A stretch of DNA of 7,772 nt, from contig DMRV01000474.1 in the NCBI GenBank assembly GCA_003456455.1, positions 1-7,772 of the forward strand. Reading direction: 5' to 3'. The notes beneath the pieces were generated by a model. The model was not told the DNA's origin. It searched no databases and saw only the letters and a program-made list of their open reading frames with translations. The stretch is from Flavobacteriales bacterium (GTDB lineage Bacteria > Bacteroidota > Bacteroidia > UBA10329). The position numbers and the translations under genes are program-made. Below are positions 6,962 to 7,772 of this stretch, piece after piece. Numbering within the stretch: the first letter of the stretch is position 1; each line of letters opens with the position of its first letter.

Positions 6962-6997
6962 TAAACGTTAGGGGCTGAAAATTGTACTTAACGTTTA
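6962..6997. promoter_or_regulatory. Inverted repeat TAAACGTTA / TAACGTTTA, possible operator
   Basis: TAAACGTTA (6962-6970) and TAACGTTTA (6989-6997) are exact reverse complements with an 18-nt spacer; each half contains the palindrome AACGTT. The left copy is itself nearly palindromic (CCTAA-ACG-TTAGG, 6960-6972). The repeat lies 60-100 bp upstream of the candidate lipoprotein promoter, the usual place for an activator site. A direct repeat TGTTACC (6911-6917 and 6955-6961, 44 bp apart) flanks the same area. No gene is seen in 6856-7067. Confidence 0.4.
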
Positions 6998-7067
6998 TCC
7001 TACAAAGCATTAGAAACACCCAGTTGCAAGCCACCGCAACGGTAATTATGCCATCTGCTACGCAGAT

Positions 7068-7364
7068 TCAGACGTTCTTTTCAAGCAAACTAACTAATTG
7101 GGGTGCGGCAACAACTCCACTTTGGCGCCAGAGCATTTTGCCATTCTTAAAAATCATCAGAGTAGGTACGCCCTGAATTTGATATTTGGCCGCGACTTTC
7201 GGGTTCTTATCTACATCTATCTTAAGAATAGTTGCCTTCCCTCCTACTTTTTTGGATACGTCTTTCAGAATGGGAACCATAGCTTTACACGGACCACACC
7301 ATTTAGCGTGAAAGTCAATTAGCACAGGTTTATCCGACTCTATGATACTATTGAAACTTGCCAT
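7068..7364 (-). CDS. Thioredoxin, cytoplasmic
   Basis: This 98-residue protein has the full thioredoxin core and no signal peptide, so it should reduce disulfides in the cytoplasm. The active site is WCGPCK with Cys23 and Cys26. The buried aspartate equivalent to E. coli Asp26 is Asp17 (VLIDFHAKW), and the cis-proline is Pro67 in GVPT. His19 stands where E. coli has Trp28. At 98 residues it is a little shorter than the usual 105-110, mainly at the N-terminus. It starts two bases after the stop of the upstream heme-protein gene, which indicates one transcript and probable translational coupling. After the stop there is a small ATCTGC/GCAGAT hairpin (7053-7067) with no T-run, so termination is unclear. 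Whether it is the main thioredoxin of the cell or a dedicated one cannot be told from this window. Confidence 0.93.
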   Translation of the reverse strand: MASFNSIIESDKPVLIDFHAKWCGPCKAMVPILKDVSKKVGGKATILKIDVDKNPKVAAKYQIQGVPTLMIFKNGKMLWRQSGVVAAPQLVSLLEKNV

Positions 7365-7366
7365 AA

Positions 7367-7772
7367 TTAACTGTTCTTGAATTTTACACTCCAGACACCA
7401 CGAAGTTCATCAACTGCGTAGCCCTTTGCTTTATCGTTCGGGTATAAACTATCTATTGCAGACACTAATTCAGGCTGCATATTCTTTGGATTTCCGTGAC
7501 ATGTAAGACACACTCCACCAGTAAAAATGGGTGCGTAATAGTTCTTCTTTCCTTCTGTGTCAATCACCACTTTAGGCGACAATGGTTCGCCAGATTCTAG
7601 CGTTCTTCTAAAATCATCTAGAACTGCTAGCTCCTTTTCGCTAGCGGCATTTTTCGAGTTCCGATTTCTATCTGAAACACGTTTTACATCCGTGTTATAT
7701 CTAGCGGAATAAACATCGGTAAGTGCCATTGCCTCCAAATTGCAAAACTGCATGGCATTCACCGGCCCTCCA
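7367..7772 (-). CDS. DUF3365/Tll0287-like c-type heme protein, partial (5' end beyond window)
   Basis: The visible part is the C-terminal 134 residues; the frame stays open to the right edge, and the in-frame GTG at 7762 is an internal valine (GGPVNAMQFC), not a start. The fragment has the family's GGPxxAxxxC opening, an RNxxN segment near visible residues 36-41 (RNRNSKN), and a c-type heme site CLTCH at visible residues 88-92. It ends in the typical YPNDKAKGYAVDELRGVWSVKF. Relatives such as cyanobacterial Tll0287 fold as PAS-like heme domains proposed to sense redox state or gas. Heme attachment at CxxCH implies export to the periplasm, so a signal peptide or anchor is expected in the missing part. 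It is immediately followed by the thioredoxin gene. The exact role is unknown. Confidence 0.85.
   Translation of the reverse strand, partial: GGPVNAMQFCNLEAMALTDVYSARYNTDVKRVSDRNRNSKNAASEKELAVLDDFRRTLESGEPLSPKVVIDTEGKKNYYAPIFTGGVCLTCHGNPKNMQPELVSAIDSLYPNDKAKGYAVDELRGVWSVKFKNS

Noticed and set aside
7023..7067. GTTGC/GCAAC and ATCTGC/GCAGAT hairpins as the thioredoxin terminator
   Set aside because: Both stems are short (5-6 bp) and neither has a T-run on the minus strand.
7760..7762. GTG at 7762 as the start of the heme protein
   Set aside because: The frame continues to the window edge and the residues before it (GGP) fit the family pattern, so this is an internal Val.
1..7772. CRISPR array, insertion sequence, tRNA or phage features
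   Set aside because: No regularly spaced direct repeats, transposase reading frame, terminal inverted repeats around a gene, or tRNA-like fold was seen.

Overview
The window looks like a chromosomal stretch from a Bacteroidota bacterium, most likely a marine-type member of Flavobacteriales. Supporting signs are a type IX secretion (T9SS) C-terminal sorting domain, a TonB-dependent receptor with an N-terminal carboxypeptidase-regulatory-like domain, Bacteroidota -7 promoter motifs (TAnnTTTG), sparse Shine-Dalgarno sequences and moderate-to-low GC. I see no mobile element, tRNA, rRNA or CRISPR array.

Layout. The plus-strand left part holds the 3' end of accA (1-156), a secreted heme/copper monooxygenase-like protein with a T9SS tail (325-1878) and a small secreted MORN-like repeat protein (2144-2527). 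The last two each have a candidate -7 element, and each is followed by a strong 14-bp-stem terminator. The minus-strand right part, read right to left, starts with the 3' part of a DUF3365/Tll0287-like c-type heme protein (7772-7367, cut by the window edge). Next comes a 98-residue thioredoxin (7364-7068) two bases after its stop. A 212-nt upstream region carrying an inverted repeat follows. After it come a parallel beta-helix lipoprotein (6855-5614) and a 975-residue TonB-dependent receptor (5533-2606). The two strands converge at about 2528-2605.

How the genes may work together. The lipoprotein and receptor look like an outer-membrane pair: a surface or periplasmic-facing lipoprotein next to a TonB-energised channel, without a SusD gene here. 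An intrinsic terminator sits in the 80-nt gap between them, so receptor expression is probably attenuated relative to the lipoprotein. The monooxygenase-like protein keeps all six candidate copper ligands of the peptidylglycine-hydroxylating monooxygenase fold. It adds an N-terminal CxxCH heme domain and a T9SS sorting tail, which predicts a surface-exposed or released heme-copper redox enzyme. The DUF3365-thioredoxin pair is a tight redox operon whose two products are expected on opposite sides of the inner membrane. The substrates of all these proteins are unknown from sequence alone. I see no convincing wholly new multi-gene system. The heme-Cu-T9SS fusion and the attenuated lipoprotein/receptor operon are the most interesting items.
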